From a virus, in IMG/VR virus record IMGVR_UViG_3300028030_000032, positions 1-39,870 of that record: a DNA stretch of 39,870 nucleotides; one strand, 5' to 3'. The notes beneath the pieces are model-generated. The model had not been told where the DNA came from, ran no database searches, and saw only the letters and a program-made list of their open reading frames with translations. Position numbers and translations under genes: made by a program. Positions 20,389 to 28,701 of the stretch are shown one piece after another. Position 1 is the stretch's first letter, and the number at the start of each line of letters is the position of its first letter.

Positions 20389-20395
20389 GTTGATA

Positions 20396-20977
20396 ATGGC
20401 AAAAAAGAAACGAAAAAAGATTGACTGGGAGAGGATTGAAGCCGAGTATCGGGCTGGGATGCTTTCTATTCGAGAGATTGCCCGGAGGAATGATTGTAAT
20501 GATCGCTCTATCAGGAAAAAAGCAAAAAAGGAGGGGTGGGAAAGGGACCTGTCCAAGAAGGTTAGACAGAAAGTCCGCAGCAAGGTAGTCCGCAGTCAAG
20601 TCCGCACCGCGGCCTCTGAGAAGGAGATAATAGAGGAGGCGGCCACTGCCGGGGCCCAGATTATTGAATTGCATAGGGTTGGAATCAAGAACTTGCGCAA
20701 GCTGGAAGAGGAGTTGACGCGGGAACTACGAGACAGTCCAACCAAGCTTTATCTTTCCCGGTATGGCGGCGAAATAATTGAGAAGGAGTACGGGATAATC
20801 GTTACGGAGAGGATTTCGGCATTGCAGGCCCTGGCGAACACGATGCATAAAAGAATCCAGCTTGAGCGCCAGGCGTATAACCTGGATGAAGAGCGAGATA
20901 CGATAAACAAGACTATCGCGGAAATGTCGGATGAGGAGCTTCAGCTAATCGCTCGTGGGCGAGTTGGAGGAGATTGA
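20396..20977 (+). CDS. terS: Terminase small subunit
   Basis: 193 aa from the ATG at 20396, immediately downstream of the leader terminator; no clear Shine-Dalgarno is visible, so the start is less certain. An N-terminal homeodomain-like HTH (MLSIREIARRNDCNDRSIRKKAKKEGWERDL) is followed by charged coiled-coil helices (LRKLEEELTRELRDSP..., RISALQALANTMHKRIQLERQAYNLDEERD). This is the standard DNA-recognition plus oligomerisation layout of TerS. It overlaps TerL by 4 nt (TTGA). No visible pac or cos site. Confidence 0.83.
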   Translation: MAKKKRKKIDWERIEAEYRAGMLSIREIARRNDCNDRSIRKKAKKEGWERDLSKKVRQKVRSKVVRSQVRTAASEKEIIEEAATAGAQIIELHRVGIKNLRKLEEELTRELRDSPTKLYLSRYGGEIIEKEYGIIVTERISALQALANTMHKRIQLERQAYNLDEERDTINKTIAEMSDEELQLIARGRVGGD

Positions 20978-22485
20978 AACAAGATATGGCTGTTGTCGGC
21001 CCCAAAAAAAGAGCTGCAGCAATAGAACTGCTCAAGCGCCGAGCGGCTCGGGCAAACATGCTCGATTACACCAGCTATATGATGGACACATTTGCTCCGG
21101 CTCATCACCATGGGGTTATTTGCTCAAAGCTGGAGGCGGTAGAGCGCGGGGACATTAAGCGCCTGATCATCACTGTCCCGCCCAGGCATACAAAGTCGCT
21201 GTTGTCATCGGAAATGTTTCCGTCCTGGTACATCGGGCGCAATCCGGACAAGCAGGTAATAGCCTGTTCGTACAGTGCAGACCTGGCCGGGGATTTTGGC
21301 CGGAAAGTAAGAAACCATGTTAAGCGGCAGGCGTTTAGAAATCTTTTTCCCGATGTTCGACTGCTGGCCGACTCACAGGCTGCCGGTAAATGGAACACCG
21401 AGAGCGGCGGGGCTTATGTGTCTGCAGGGATAGGCGGCTCGATAACTGGCAAAGGCGCCCATGTAGCAATCATCGACGACCCAATAAAAAACCGGGAAGA
21501 GGCTGAATCCCCGGTGGTTAGGAAGAAAATATGGAACTGGTACACATCAACGCTTTACACCAGATTGATGCCTGGTGGAAGCCTGATTGTAATTATGACC
21601 AGGTGGCACCATGACGACCTTGTTGGTCGATTGCTTCGGGAACAAGAAAATGGAGGGGATCGGTGGGAAGTTATTAATCTACGGGCGGTTGATGATGACT
21701 GGACCAAGGCCCTCTGGCCGGAGTGGTATCCAGTTAGTGAGCTGAGGAAGATACGGGCGGTTATCGGTTCCCGTGATTTCGAGGCCCTGTATCAGCAGCA
21801 ACCATCCGGCGATACGTCCCTCGGTTTTGATGAGGATTGGCTTTGTTTCTACGGCATGGAGCCGGAGCCGGAACTGGTTAATTTCTATATTGTTGTGGAT
21901 CCGGCCAACGAGAAGAAAAAAGAGTCTGATTACACATCAATATGGGTGATTGGGCTACATCAGGATCGCAACTATTATCTGTACGATGGAGTGCATGACA
22001 AGCTCAATCTGACAGAGCGAGCAAATACCCTGTTTGACCTGCATAGAGAGTATCACCCGCTCGGCGTAGGGTACGAGCAGTACGGGATGCAGGCAGACAT
22101 CCAGCACATAGAGTCATTGATGGAGGCGCGGAGTTACCGTTTCACAATTACGAAACTTGGCGGTTCAACTCCAAAAAATGACCGGATCAGGAGGCTGGTT
22201 CCCCTGTTTGAAAACTCAAGGATATGGATGCCGCATACAATGTTCAGGCGCAACTGGGAGGGCAACAACGTCAATATTATCCAGGAGCTTATCCGGGATG
22301 AGTATAAATTGTTCCCGGTGCCGATCCACGATGACATGCTGGACAACTTGGCAAACATAGTACACCCTGACCTGCAGGCTCAGTTCCCGAGGGCAATCAG
22401 GCCCAGGAGGAAACCAACATGGCAGGAAAAGCTCAATAAAAAGATTAACGCCCGGCAAACAGGCGGCTCTTTTATGTCTCAGTAA
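20974..22485 (+). CDS. terL: Terminase large subunit
   Basis: 503 aa from a TTG at 20974 that overlaps the TerS stop, behind GGAGG; the ATG at 20986 is an alternative. The ATPase shows a Walker A-like VPPRHTKS (residues 68-75) and Walker B VAIIDD (164-169). The nuclease domain shows D309 (IVVDPA) and D453/D454 (IHDDMLD), the metal ligands of the RNase H-like fold. It powers DNA entry into the procapsid and cuts the concatemer. Length and motif order are normal. Confidence 0.95.
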   Translation: MKQDMAVVGPKKRAAAIELLKRRAARANMLDYTSYMMDTFAPAHHHGVICSKLEAVERGDIKRLIITVPPRHTKSLLSSEMFPSWYIGRNPDKQVIACSYSADLAGDFGRKVRNHVKRQAFRNLFPDVRLLADSQAAGKWNTESGGAYVSAGIGGSITGKGAHVAIIDDPIKNREEAESPVVRKKIWNWYTSTLYTRLMPGGSLIVIMTRWHHDDLVGRLLREQENGGDRWEVINLRAVDDDWTKALWPEWYPVSELRKIRAVIGSRDFEALYQQQPSGDTSLGFDEDWLCFYGMEPEPELVNFYIVVDPANEKKKESDYTSIWVIGLHQDRNYYLYDGVHDKLNLTERANTLFDLHREYHPLGVGYEQYGMQADIQHIESLMEARSYRFTITKLGGSTPKNDRIRRLVPLFENSRIWMPHTMFRRNWEGNNVNIIQELIRDEYKLFPVPIHDDMLDNLANIVHPDLQAQFPRAIRPRRKPTWQEKLNKKINARQTGGSFMSQ

Positions 22486-22496
22486 CGGACACAACC

Positions 22497-24629
22497 ATGG
22501 CTAAAAAAAGCAAAAAAGAATCTGAGATTGACCTCGCTGCCGAGAATTGGGATCGGTATCAATATGGCCGTTCTGTCGGGCATGACGACTACATTGCCAC
22601 CGCTCAGCGCAACGATGATTTTTATCTCGGTGGTGGCTTGCAGTGGAGCGAGGCAGACCGCAAGGCAATGACCGCGCAAAAGCGACCGATGATTGAGCTA
22701 AACCACATTATGCCAGCCGTGCACTCTGCAATCGGCATGCAACTCCATAGCCGGGTAGACATTGACTTCCAGCCGGTCGGGGAAGGTGCGGACGAAAAGA
22801 CAGCGGAAGTCTTATCAAAGGTCGTGATGCAGGTCGCCGACCAGGTAGAATACCATTGGAAAGAATCCCTGCAGTTTGAGGACGGAGAGATCCAGCAGAG
22901 GGGTTTCCTTGATTTCCGGGTTGATTTCTCCAATAACTTCCAGGGCGAGATTGCCTGCGACATCCTTGACCCGCTTGATGTTATCCCGGACCCTGATGCT
23001 CAAGGGTATGAGCCGAGCAAATGGCAGGACGTAACCGTTATCCGATGGTTGACGTATAGCGAGATAGAGCAACGGTATGGAGCAAAGGAGGCCAGGAGTG
23101 TTTCTCAACTGGCCGATGCCTATTTTGAGGATGACAATTACTCCGACCGGTCACATTTCGGTGATGACGCGGACGGTGGATCAGGTTACAGGGGTTGGGT
23201 CGAAAAAGACAAAAAGACCAAGACCCGCCGATACATGGTTATCGACCGTCAGCATTGGCGCATGGAGCGAGAGCCGGTCATTGTGTATTACACAGGCGAG
23301 GTAAAGCCGCTTGAGGGCATGACCGAACAACAGATAGCCCGTGCCCTGGAGATGGGTGTCAGGTCGGTATCTGATGTCCGCAAGGTCAGATGGACAGTCA
23401 CCTGTGGCAAAGCTGTTTTGTTCGATGATTGGTCCCCGTATGAGACGTTTACTATTATTCCATTCTTCCCTGTTTTCAGACGTGGCAGAACTCGCGGGAT
23501 GGTGGATAACCTGCGGAGCCCGCAGGAGCTTGAAAATAAGTCCGTCACCTACAGCACGGAAATTCTCGGGCAGGTATCAAATGCCGGTTGGGACGTGGAA
23601 GAAGACTCACTCGTCAATATGGAGCCGGAAGACCTGGAAAAATACGGCAGCAAGAACGGCCTTGTTGTTGTCTACCGGAAAAACTCCACCCAACCCCACA
23701 AAAGAGAACCGAGCCAGCCGCCGGCCGCTGCAAATATGCTTGCAGACCGGGCGGAATATGCGATCAAGACCGTATCGGGAATGTCTGATGCTATCCAGGG
23801 CCAGCAGGGGAACGAGGTGTCAGGAGTTGCAATCCAGGCCAAGCAGTACCAGGGTCAGTTACAAATGGGCAGACCATTTGACAACTTGGCCCTTACCCGG
23901 AGGCTGGCGGCCAGAAAATTCCTTGAGCTGATCCAGAAATTCTATACCGAGGAGCGGGTAATCCGGATTATTGACCCGCAGACCAAAAAACTAAAGGAAG
24001 AGGTTGTGATCAATCAGGTGGACGAGACAGGAAACATCCTGAACGATGTAACTATCGGGCGTTATGACATGGCTATTACCGAGACGCAGACACACGCCAC
24101 CTTCCAGAGCAACCAGTTTGAGCAGATGTTGACCCTCAAAAAAGAGGGCGTCCCAGTCCCGGATAAATATCTGATTGAATCTTCAATGATTACCAAGAAG
24201 CACGAGATTGTTGACGACATGGCGCAGTCTGCAGGCCCGCCGCCTGACCCTGAAATTCAGGGCAAGATTGAAGAGAGGGCTGCAAAGGTAGAACTGACCA
24301 AAGCGCAGGCGGAAAAAGTAAAGGCCGAGGCGGTCAACACCAGCGTAGATTCTCAATATAGTGCCGTGCAGACAGCAGAGGTTATAGCCTCTGTTCCCCA
24401 AGCTGCACCGTTGGCTGACCAGTTGTTAAGGTCCGCCGGAGATGTTGACAAGGACGCTCCGCCGATTGTCCCGGAGAGCAACGCCGGACCTGTTCAGCCT
24501 GAAGGATTCCCGCCGAACACGGACCCGACTACCCCGGTCCCAGTTCCTACGCCTGAAAGCCCGGCAGTTGGCGCTGAGAGTGGAATTGAAACGCAACGAA
24601 TGGATGGGAACGGTGGACCCAAAAGATAA
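22497..24629 (+). CDS. Portal protein, P22-like family
   Basis: 710 aa, close to the length of P22 gp1. Signature parts include 'RNDDFYLGGGLQWSEADRKAMTAQKRPMIELNHIMPAVHSAIG', 'FRVDFSNNFQGEIACDILDPLDVIPDPDA', 'FRRGRTRGMVDNLRSPQELENKSVTYSTEILGQVSNAG' and 'SGVAIQAKQYQGQLQMGRPFDNLALTRR'. These match the P22-type portal: a dodecameric ring at the DNA-entry vertex. The C-terminal 90 residues are helical then Pro-rich and probably form the barrel and its tail. It overlaps the next small gene by 26 nt. Confidence 0.93.
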   Translation: MAKKSKKESEIDLAAENWDRYQYGRSVGHDDYIATAQRNDDFYLGGGLQWSEADRKAMTAQKRPMIELNHIMPAVHSAIGMQLHSRVDIDFQPVGEGADEKTAEVLSKVVMQVADQVEYHWKESLQFEDGEIQQRGFLDFRVDFSNNFQGEIACDILDPLDVIPDPDAQGYEPSKWQDVTVIRWLTYSEIEQRYGAKEARSVSQLADAYFEDDNYSDRSHFGDDADGGSGYRGWVEKDKKTKTRRYMVIDRQHWRMEREPVIVYYTGEVKPLEGMTEQQIARALEMGVRSVSDVRKVRWTVTCGKAVLFDDWSPYETFTIIPFFPVFRRGRTRGMVDNLRSPQELENKSVTYSTEILGQVSNAGWDVEEDSLVNMEPEDLEKYGSKNGLVVVYRKNSTQPHKREPSQPPAAANMLADRAEYAIKTVSGMSDAIQGQQGNEVSGVAIQAKQYQGQLQMGRPFDNLALTRRLAARKFLELIQKFYTEERVIRIIDPQTKKLKEEVVINQVDETGNILNDVTIGRYDMAITETQTHATFQSNQFEQMLTLKKEGVPVPDKYLIESSMITKKHEIVDDMAQSAGPPPDPEIQGKIEERAAKVELTKAQAEKVKAEAVNTSVDSQYSAVQTAEVIASVPQAAPLADQLLRSAGDVDKDAPPIVPESNAGPVQPEGFPPNTDPTTPVPVPTPESPAVGAESGIETQRMDGNGGPKR

Positions 24630-24936
24630 TATCCCAGAGGGATATGACCTTGATTCCCATGGGATAGTAATAGGTAGCAAAAAATGGGAAGAAGCTGTTG
24701 AGGTGGCGATATCAACAGCAAACGAAGAAATTAAACGTTGCGGAATAGATGAGATTTCTAACCCAGAAGGGGTGATTTTAAAATTAAGAGAACTTTTTTC
24801 ACGGGGGGATATTGCTTGCCCAAGAAGGATGATTCGCATTTTGGAAAATCAATTATTGTCATACAGATGCTTGGCCGGAAGGTGTTACTGGCCTTGTATT
24901 GATTGGGATTATAAAACAATTTTAATAAATAAGTGA
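24604..24936 (+). CDS. 110-aa protein after the portal, unknown
   Basis: ATG at 24604 overlaps the portal gene by 26 nt; a GTG at 24612 is another possible start. 'DLDSHGIVIGSKKWEEAVEVAISTANEEIKRCGI' and 'NPEGVILKLRELFSRGDIACPRRMIRILENQLLSYRCLAGRCYWPCIDWD' suggest a mixed helical protein with several Cys. More AT-rich than the portal gene, so possibly a later insertion. Function unknown. Confidence 0.6.
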   Translation: MGTVDPKDNIPEGYDLDSHGIVIGSKKWEEAVEVAISTANEEIKRCGIDEISNPEGVILKLRELFSRGDIACPRRMIRILENQLLSYRCLAGRCYWPCIDWDYKTILINK

Positions 24937-24946
24937 GGATTGAAAG

Positions 24947-25168
24947 ATGGGAAAAGAAATTACAGGGAACAGTGTTATCGAAAATAACTTCAGGTATCAC
25001 TCTCCAAAGCCTGGGCAGAATGAAAAGTATGAGGCGTTGAGAGGAGAGGCGAGAAAACTTGCCTATATGTTTGACGAAATGTGCCCTAATAGCCGGGAGC
25101 GCAGCCTTGCAATGACCAAGCTTGAAGAGGCGGTAATGTGGGCCAACGCTTCAATAGCGAGAAATTGA
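24947..25168 (+). CDS. Acb2/Tad1-like helical-hairpin protein, candidate anti-defence
   Basis: 73 aa. The pattern 'FRYHSPKPGQNEKYEALRGEARKLAYMFDEMCPNSRERSLAMTKLEEAVMWANASIARN' fits the Acb2/Tad1 hairpin family as I know it (short R.YHPP start, long helix, 'P.SRE.S.A.T.LEEAVMWANAAIAR'). Characterised members sequester cyclic nucleotide or cyclic ADP-ribose signals of CBASS and Thoeris immunity. The start has GAGG 6 nt upstream (AGTGAGGATTGAAAG). It lies between portal and scaffold genes, a common place for small host-takeover genes. The match is by eye only. Confidence 0.6.
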   Translation: MGKEITGNSVIENNFRYHSPKPGQNEKYEALRGEARKLAYMFDEMCPNSRERSLAMTKLEEAVMWANASIARN

Positions 25169-25204
25169 CGGCAAGTTAACATGGAATTAACACGAGGTAT
25201 TTCA

Positions 25205-25354
25205 ATGAAAAAAGAAGAAGAATGGCGAGTTGAAGACGACATGCGGACGCTGTTGCGAGCCGCCAAGATCAAGAAGGACAAGAAGCGCATGGCCGCTGTC
25301 GCCAAAATGGCGAAGGCCAAGTTAACAGAAATGGCATCGCTTGCCAAAGAGTAG
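25205..25354 (+). CDS. 49-aa charged helical protein
   Basis: A short frame with GAGGT upstream (25192-25196) encodes a highly charged, Lys/Ala-rich helical protein (KKDKKRMAAVAKMAKAKLTEMASLAKE). It lies between the Acb2-like gene and the scaffold. Its length and position suggest a small accessory to head assembly or a regulatory peptide. Unrecognised. Confidence 0.5.
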   Translation: MKKEEEWRVEDDMRTLLRAAKIKKDKKRMAAVAKMAKAKLTEMASLAKE

Positions 25355-25439
25355 CGAGTTTCGCCCTGTCGGTTGGCGATGAAACCGACCCGGTGACCGT
25401 CTACCGGATTGAAGTGGCGAGTATTACAACGGAGGAACA

Positions 25440-26516
25440 ATGAACGAGACAGACACGCTTTTAGACGAAGGTCAGACCGTCGAAACCGAGATGACCGAGG
25501 AGGAACTCGCAGAAGCCCGTGGAGACTTTGTTGAGGAACCTGACCAGGAAACCGCCGGTGATGATGAACTTTCCGAAGATGACATCAACTCCCTGGCTGA
25601 TCTGGCAGGCTCTGCGGCAACCGATGATGACGGAGGGGGAGAAACCGCAGGTGGAGACGAAGCCAAGGGCGGCGAAGAAGGTTCTGCCGAAGGCAGCGAC
25701 CAAGGGGGCGAGAACACCGACAAGGGCGAGCAATATCCTGAAACGATGCCGTACAGCAGGTTTGCATACGAAGTAAAAAAGCGTCACGAACTTAAAGAGC
25801 AGTTCAACGATCTTCAGGAGCAGCATAAATCACTGCTTGACCTGTTTAACAAATCAATGGCCGGCAAGGGTCAGGGCGATCAAGGAGGCGATGCCGGGGC
25901 GAACAATACCGGAGGCGCCACGGATGAATTTAACCTTGAGGAAAAGCTGGTTGAACACTCCGAGGCCGTTGCCAACGGCGACGTTGAAGAGGCGTCAAAG
26001 TTGATGAAGGAGATCATCGACAACCAGGTCAATATGTCGAAGAACATGGCGGCCCAGGCAATCAGGGAATATGAGGCCGGGCTTGAACAAAAGTCTGCAG
26101 AGTCTCTCGTAAATGAAATACTCAGCGAGCATAAAGATTTTTTCAAGGATCCTGTCCAGCTCAAGGCGTTTGATAGTCTCAAAATTAGTCTCATAACTGA
26201 GGACGGGTATTCGCTAAAAGATGCTCTTGTCGCGGCGAAAAAGGCTTTCTTTGGCGAAAAAGAAACTGGCGGTGACTCCAAAAATACAGATACGGACGAT
26301 GCCGACGACCTGAGAGCAAAGGCACTGGCCGCGCAGAAGAAAAAGTCCATCGAACGTAATGCAGACGCCTCAAAACGGCAGCCTCCCTCAACCGCAGCCG
26401 CCGGGCATGGTCAGCGCGGTAAGGCGACAAAGAAAGGGGCGCTTGCTTTTTCAGAAAAAGAATATTCCCAAATGACCGAGGAAGAAAAAGCCGAGGCCAG
26501 GGGAGATGTTTTATAG
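25440..26516 (+). CDS. Scaffolding protein
   Basis: 358 aa, strongly acidic in the first 100 residues with Gly/Asp/Glu runs, then a helical core (NLEEKLVEHSEAVANGDVEEASKLMKEIIDNQVNMSKNMAAQAIREYEAG) and a basic C-terminal third. It lies between portal and capsid, as scaffold genes do. It guides capsid assembly and leaves the head during packaging. An odd duplicate links its ends: 'MTEEELAEARGDF' near the start and 'MTEEEKAEARGDV' at the C-terminus. RBS GGAGG at 25432-25436. Confidence 0.78.
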   Translation: MNETDTLLDEGQTVETEMTEEELAEARGDFVEEPDQETAGDDELSEDDINSLADLAGSAATDDDGGGETAGGDEAKGGEEGSAEGSDQGGENTDKGEQYPETMPYSRFAYEVKKRHELKEQFNDLQEQHKSLLDLFNKSMAGKGQGDQGGDAGANNTGGATDEFNLEEKLVEHSEAVANGDVEEASKLMKEIIDNQVNMSKNMAAQAIREYEAGLEQKSAESLVNEILSEHKDFFKDPVQLKAFDSLKISLITEDGYSLKDALVAAKKAFFGEKETGGDSKNTDTDDADDLRAKALAAQKKKSIERNADASKRQPPSTAAAGHGQRGKATKKGALAFSEKEYSQMTEEEKAEARGDVL

Positions 26517-26628
26517 CGCCGAACTCGCTTTAAAATAGTTAAAGGGCTTTTCGTGGATTGTGCCCAAAAAAACAATAAACGGGTCTCGTTTCGGTAAACG
26601 TAAATGCCGCGGCTCGGTCACGCCTTAG

Positions 26629-26669
26629 ACCGTAAAAACTGGCACAAGATATTTTTACGGTAATTTTTT
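26629..26669 (+). terminator. Terminator-like hairpin before the capsid gene
   Basis: ACCGTAAAAA (26629-26638) and TTTTTACGGT (26652-26661) pair perfectly, followed by AATTTTTTTT. It lies in a 170-bp gene-free gap ahead of the major capsid gene and its ribosome site AAAAGGAG. It may be a partial terminator or RNA-processing site that sets capsid mRNA levels. Confidence 0.6.
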
Positions 26670-26686
26670 TTAAAAGGAGACCTACT

Positions 26687-27793
26687 ATGGCAGCTACGAA
26701 CTTTGCTGGATTAACCAGCGAACAGAAAACTTACTGGAAGCGGGACATCTGGACCTACATGCGGAATGAGGCCTTCATTTCGCGCCTCATGTCAAAATCT
26801 ACCAATGCACCCATTCAGCACATTACCGAACTGACCAAGGACGAAAAAGGCACCCGCGCCCTGATGTTCCTTGTCGCCGACCTGCAGGGACGCGGCGTGG
26901 TCAACGATAACGAGCGCGAGGGAAACGAAGAGGCCCTGCAGAGTTATGAAACTGAAATCAACATGGGGCTCATCTCTCATCAGGTCCGGAATAAGGGCAA
27001 GTTGAGTGACCAGAACCATGTAATTCGGTTCCGGCAGACTGCTCGTGACCGCCTGAAACAGTGGCTTGCTGATTCCGCCGACATCATGGCGTTTCTTACC
27101 CTGTCAGGTATCGGGTATGAGTACAATCTGGACGGTTCCACTGTTAACCCGGCCGAAAATGAATGGACACAGCTTGTTTTTGCTGCTGATGTTACCCCGC
27201 CGTCTGCCGGTCGTCATGTTCGATTTGACGGGTCCAGCCTCCGGACCGGAGACACCAGCGCAATTACTGCAGGTCATACTCCCAAATATGGGATGCTTGT
27301 TGATCTGCGCGCCTATGCAAAGACCAGCCACCTCAAACCGATCCGAGTAGGCGGAAAGGAATACTACCAGTACGTGTGCGATCCCCGCACCCTTGCCACC
27401 CTCAAGAAGGATCCGGACTTCCTGTCAGCTGTGACCAGAGCCGCCAAGCGCGGGAAAGAGAACCCGTTCTTCTCCGGCGCCATCACCACTATTGACGGCA
27501 TTGTGATCATGGAACACAACCTTGTCTACAATACGACCGGGGCAACTTCCGGGTCCAAGTGGGGCGCAGCCGGGGATGTAAACGGGACCCGTTCCCTGCT
27601 TCTTGGCGCCCAGGCTCTCGGTATGGTTGACATCGGGGCCCCTGATTGGGTTGAGAAGGGATTCGATTACGATTCCAAGCAGGGTATCAGCACCGATAAG
27701 TTTATCGGGTTCAGGAAACCACGGTTTGACAACCACTGGACCGGGAACGCTGATGAGGATTTCGGTGTTATCGCCTGCGACTTGGCAATATAA
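26687..27793 (+). CDS. Major capsid protein, N4-gp56-like family
   Basis: 368 aa. The N-terminal 'SEQKTYWKRDIWTYMRNEAFISRLMSKSTNAPIQHITELTKDEKGTRALMFLVADLQGRGVV' and middle 'LISHQVRNKGKLSDQNHVIRFRQTARDRLKQWLADSADIMAFLTLSG' fit the N4-gp56 (DUF4043-type) capsid family, an HK97-fold protein. The product forms the icosahedral shell. RBS AAAAGGAG lies 12 nt upstream. The order scaffold then capsid agrees. The P22-like portal with this capsid type is a familiar pairing in environmental podoviruses. Confidence 0.9.
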   Translation: MAATNFAGLTSEQKTYWKRDIWTYMRNEAFISRLMSKSTNAPIQHITELTKDEKGTRALMFLVADLQGRGVVNDNEREGNEEALQSYETEINMGLISHQVRNKGKLSDQNHVIRFRQTARDRLKQWLADSADIMAFLTLSGIGYEYNLDGSTVNPAENEWTQLVFAADVTPPSAGRHVRFDGSSLRTGDTSAITAGHTPKYGMLVDLRAYAKTSHLKPIRVGGKEYYQYVCDPRTLATLKKDPDFLSAVTRAAKRGKENPFFSGAITTIDGIVIMEHNLVYNTTGATSGSKWGAAGDVNGTRSLLLGAQALGMVDIGAPDWVEKGFDYDSKQGISTDKFIGFRKPRFDNHWTGNADEDFGVIACDLAI

Positions 27794-27815
27794 GCAGTAC
27801 TGAGTAAAAACATTT

Positions 27816-27844
27816 CGGCATGCTTGCCACGAGCGAGCATGCCG
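27816..27844 (+). terminator. Hairpin after the capsid gene
   Basis: CGGCATGCT (27816-27824) pairs with AGCATGCCG (27836-27844), and TGC/GCG near the loop extends the stem to 12 bp. No T-run follows. It may protect or process the abundant capsid transcript. Confidence 0.5.
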
Positions 27845-27878
27845 GGTTGAATGATTCTACAATTCAAAGGAGCACATT

Positions 27879-28268
27879 ATGACCGCATTAAAAACTCGAA
27901 GCGAAGGACGGCAGTCGATCTTGGTTGCCCGTGCCTCGTTTACCCATGCCGACATTAACGGGACCGCTTTTATCCCCGCCCTGGAGCTTCCTGCCGATGC
28001 CGTTATCCTCCGGGCGTCCATGGCGATTACCACCGTATTTTCCGGCGGAACTATTTCTGTCGGCACGTCCGGAGCCCCTGCCGGTCACCTAGCCGCAACC
28101 TCGGCCACAGCAACCGGAGTAACATCCATGACGCTGCCTGTTGATGGCGACCTGTTGGGCGCTGTTACCGAGGTAGGTATCACCTCGTCCGCCGCACAGT
28201 CTGCGGGCGAAGGCAATATCGTCTACGAGTATATTCGATCCGGCCGCAGCCAGATTACCCAGGGCTGA
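27879..28268 (+). CDS. Probable capsid decoration or cement protein
   Basis: 129 aa, directly after the capsid gene with RBS AAAGGAG (27868-27874). It is rich in Ala, Gly, Thr and Ser and beta-prone (ILRASMAITTVFSGGTISVGTSGAPAGHLAATSATATG), with no catalytic residues. Short all-beta proteins in this place often sit on the capsid surface or bind the hexamers. The family is not recognised, so the role is inferred from position and composition. Confidence 0.55.
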   Translation: MTALKTRSEGRQSILVARASFTHADINGTAFIPALELPADAVILRASMAITTVFSGGTISVGTSGAPAGHLAATSATATGVTSMTLPVDGDLLGAVTEVGITSSAAQSAGEGNIVYEYIRSGRSQITQG

Positions 28269-28299
28269 TCCAGATAACCAATAAAGAGGAACGACGAAA

Positions 28300-28701
28300 A
28301 TGGAAAAATTCAAAACCAGATCAGGCGATGTGAGACTTGCCTCCACCAGCGGCCATGTTGTGACCGTGGGTGAAGAGTTCGTACCGGTTCCGGATGAACT
28401 TGTAAGCCAGGCCCTGGCGAACAGGTGTATCCCTAAGGAACTGTACGATCAGGCCCTTGCCGATGCCAAAAAAGAAGCGGCCGGCGGCGATGGTGATAAT
28501 GCCAATATGGGTGGTGATGATGTCAATATGATTAGCACCGCCCTTGCCAGAATCAGCGAAGAGCTTGAGGCTGGCAAGACGGAAACCGAGAAAGGGGTTG
28601 CCCTGGAAACCAGTACCGGCCTGCCTACGGTTGAAGCGGTTGAGGAGTATTCCGGCCTCAATGTTACTCGTAAAATGATCAACGAGGTAACAGGAGAGTG
28701 A
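28300..28701 (+). CDS. Head-associated protein, unknown
   Basis: 133 aa with RBS AGAGGAACGACG upstream. The N-terminal 40 residues ('KTRSGDVRLASTSGHVVTVGEEFVPVPDELVSQALANRCIPKELYDQAL') look like a compact beta-rich domain; the rest is acidic and probably disordered (AAGGDGDNANMGGDDVN). The last four nucleotides overlap the next start. It fits the acidic head-associated proteins of N4-gp56 phages. Not recognised further. Confidence 0.55.
   Translation: MEKFKTRSGDVRLASTSGHVVTVGEEFVPVPDELVSQALANRCIPKELYDQALADAKKEAAGGDGDNANMGGDDVNMISTALARISEELEAGKTETEKGVALETSTGLPTVEAVEEYSGLNVTRKMINEVTGE

Noticed and set aside
20112-20395. Additional small gene in the gap before the terminase
   Set aside because: No frame with a ribosome site and sensible composition; the gap holds promoters, inverted repeats and a terminator.
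25472-26350. Long leftward Ser-rich frames opposite the scaffold gene
   Set aside because: They mirror the Asp/Glu/Gly-rich coding sequence of the scaffold and show no ribosome sites or protein-like composition.
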